Origin: a virus
Direction: 5' to 3' (one strand)
DNA length: 29,135 nt
IMG/VR virus record: IMGVR_UViG_3300038701_001097
Span: 1-29,135 of that record
Of this stretch, positions 28,012-29,135 are shown one piece after another; the stretch's first letter is position 1; each line of letters begins with the position of its first letter. The position numbers and the translations under genes are program-made. Under the pieces are notes generated by a model, which was not told where the DNA came from, did no database searches, and saw only the letters and a program-made list of their open reading frames with translations.

Positions 28012-28742
28012 TAAAACACCATCTGTGATCCGAACGCTGTCATTGGCGCTCCATTTTGAAATAAACCGTAACTTGTTACCGGCGCACCTGGCCCAATACC
28101 GCTGGCAGGTAATGCACCTTCGACTGTGTTACTAAACGCTCCACCACCCGCACCATACATGCCAAGAGCAGTACCACCTGCTTTTAATAGTTGAGGAAAC
28201 AAGGATGGTGCTTTATTAGCATTATTCGCAGCTTGCTGTAAATCAAGACTGAGAAGGTTCATATCACGACCAGCTGTATCTTGGATATTACCGAACGCAC
28301 GACTGAATTTATTGCGATCCAAACCTGAATCAAACAATGCACCACCATAACCTTTTAGACCAGCAAGATTACCAACATCTCTATCAGTTTCAGCAGTAGC
28401 CTCATCCGAAGCTCTCTGACGGGCCAACACCACGTTCTTAGGTGTAGATGATCTCAAACCAACGCTTGTGTCAGCTTGTGTCCTGTTATCACCAAATGCT
28501 TTAATGAATTTATCAGCTTCCACATCCTTTTGTTTATCAAATTCTTCACGACCTTGCTGTTCTGTAGAAGTTTTGAGTTGAGCACCGGCTTCATCAGCAT
28601 ATTGCTGTTGTCTGATCATGTTTTCTTCATAAGCGTTATTTTTAGCATTTTGTACACGTTTAGCATTTTTGTTTGCCTCTCGTGTCTCAAGAAACGTCCC
28701 ACCTGCTGATAGGGCTAAACCTGCTGATACTGGATCACACAT
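28011..28742 (-). CDS. Internal virion protein, T7 gp14-like
   Basis: A 243-residue protein with the typical gp14-family start (MCDPVSAGLALSAGGTF), a long polar helix rich in Asn, Gln and Ala (ANKNAKRVQNAKNNAYEENM), a middle SSTPKNVVLARQRASDEATA, and a Gly/Ala-rich C-terminus (LKAGGTALGMYGAGGGAF). T7 gp14 leaves the virion first and forms the outer-membrane part of the ejection channel. The start overlaps the gp13-like gene stop by 8 bases. Confidence 0.85.
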   Translation of the reverse strand: MCDPVSAGLALSAGGTFLETREANKNAKRVQNAKNNAYEENMIRQQQYADEAGAQLKTSTEQQGREEFDKQKDVEADKFIKAFGDNRTQADTSVGLRSSTPKNVVLARQRASDEATAETDRDVGNLAGLKGYGGALFDSGLDRNKFSRAFGNIQDTAGRDMNLLSLDLQQAANNANKAPSLFPQLLKAGGTALGMYGAGGGAFSNTVEGALPASGIGPGAPVTSYGLFQNGAPMTAFGSQMVF

Positions 28743-29135
28743 TATTTAAATCAAACCTATGAAAGGTCGCTCCTCTACTTCCGAACGGTTTGGCCTCATG
28801 TACTGTAAAACCTAACCACTCTATCCATTTTATTGATTTTTTGTTCTCCGAGTGTACAAAATTGAACAAATAATCATAACCGCTTATTACCTCACGAAAT
28901 ACGTCTTTACATCTGACTGCAAACATTTTCGTGTACTTATTAAATTCTTCAGTGGCTAACAGCCAGATAATACCTTTTCTTTCCTCATATGGTGTGACAC
29001 CAAACATGCACACCACCTTACCATTTACTTCCCAAACCTGTGAATTTTCTAAAAGATTGGGTGTCTCGTTAAGTGCATCTTCGATTGTTGAACCATCTAA
29101 CGCATCAACTTCTATTATATCCTCCTTTCGTGTCC
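28735..29135 (-). CDS. Internal virion protein, T7 gp13-like (GNAT fold), 5' end outside window
   Basis: The frame is open from the right edge to the stop at 28735, so only the C-terminal about 132 residues are present. RKEDIIEVDAL near the edge, WEVNGKVVCMFGVTPYEERK, GIIWLLATEEF and a final KWIEWLGFTVHEAKPFGSRG follow the layout of T7 gp13, an acetyltransferase-fold protein needed for correct virion core assembly. A GTG at 29016 would be an internal start and should not be used, because the homologous wording continues upstream of it. Confidence 0.82.
   Translation of the reverse strand, partial: TRKEDIIEVDALDGSTIEDALNETPNLLENSQVWEVNGKVVCMFGVTPYEERKGIIWLLATEEFNKYTKMFAVRCKDVFREVISGYDYLFNFVHSENKKSIKWIEWLGFTVHEAKPFGSRGATFHRFDLNNV

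Overview
The window is a large part of a T7-like (podovirus-type) tailed-phage genome. The evidence is a T7-style ejection set (gp13-, gp14-, gp15- and gp16-like proteins in order), a tail fibre next to a lysis cassette, and spanin genes directly ahead of the large terminase. The host is probably an alphaproteobacterium (inference). The phage carries a GapR/DUF2312 homologue, a miniature DUF4167 protein, a GcrA-like HTH protein, and an RNA polymerase alpha-CTD whose wording (CLKNDN, GRRSLNEIK, LGM-IP-W) is closer to the alphaproteobacterial than the enterobacterial form. No T7-type RNA polymerase, integrase, tRNA or CRISPR array was seen.

Layout. (1) 1-6427, minus strand: small terminase, glycine-rich tail fibre, a membrane protein, T4-type endolysin, a small holin, a signal-anchored protein, nested i-/o-spanins, then the large terminase running off the left edge. 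The terminase is interrupted by an intein, and an endonuclease VII-type gene lies out of frame inside that intein. (2) 6490-8427, plus strand: an AT-rich early block of small unknown genes behind a promoter, closed by a terminator. (3) 8490-11240, minus: a PrimPol/RepA-type primase-helicase and a small basic protein, with an iteron-like TGTTCCAT array at the junction. (4) 11433-23504, plus: one long replication and regulation operon. It holds small regulators, a RuvC-like resolvase, an alpha-CTD/sigma-4 fusion, an SNF2-type helicase, a DUF2800 Fe-S nuclease, a DUF2815 SSB-like protein, GapR, DUF6378, a deaminase and a family B DNA polymerase. (5) 23493-29135, minus: a MerR/excisionase-type HTH gene with its own promoter, then the ejection proteins, with the gp13-like gene cut by the right edge.

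The primase-helicase is transcribed divergently from the replication operon, from a control region with a 12-bp inverted repeat (TGTTGGAAATAA). The same word recurs upstream of the -35 boxes of two small HTH regulator genes, which suggests a phage-wide regulatory circuit. If the genome is circular or permuted, the missing part between the left and right edges should hold portal, scaffold, capsid and tail-tube genes.

The best candidates for something undescribed are: the alpha-CTD/sigma-4 fusion with tandem repeats just upstream; the TerL intein whose endonuclease is an independently startable gene in another frame; and the iteron-like array at the end of the primase-helicase gene.
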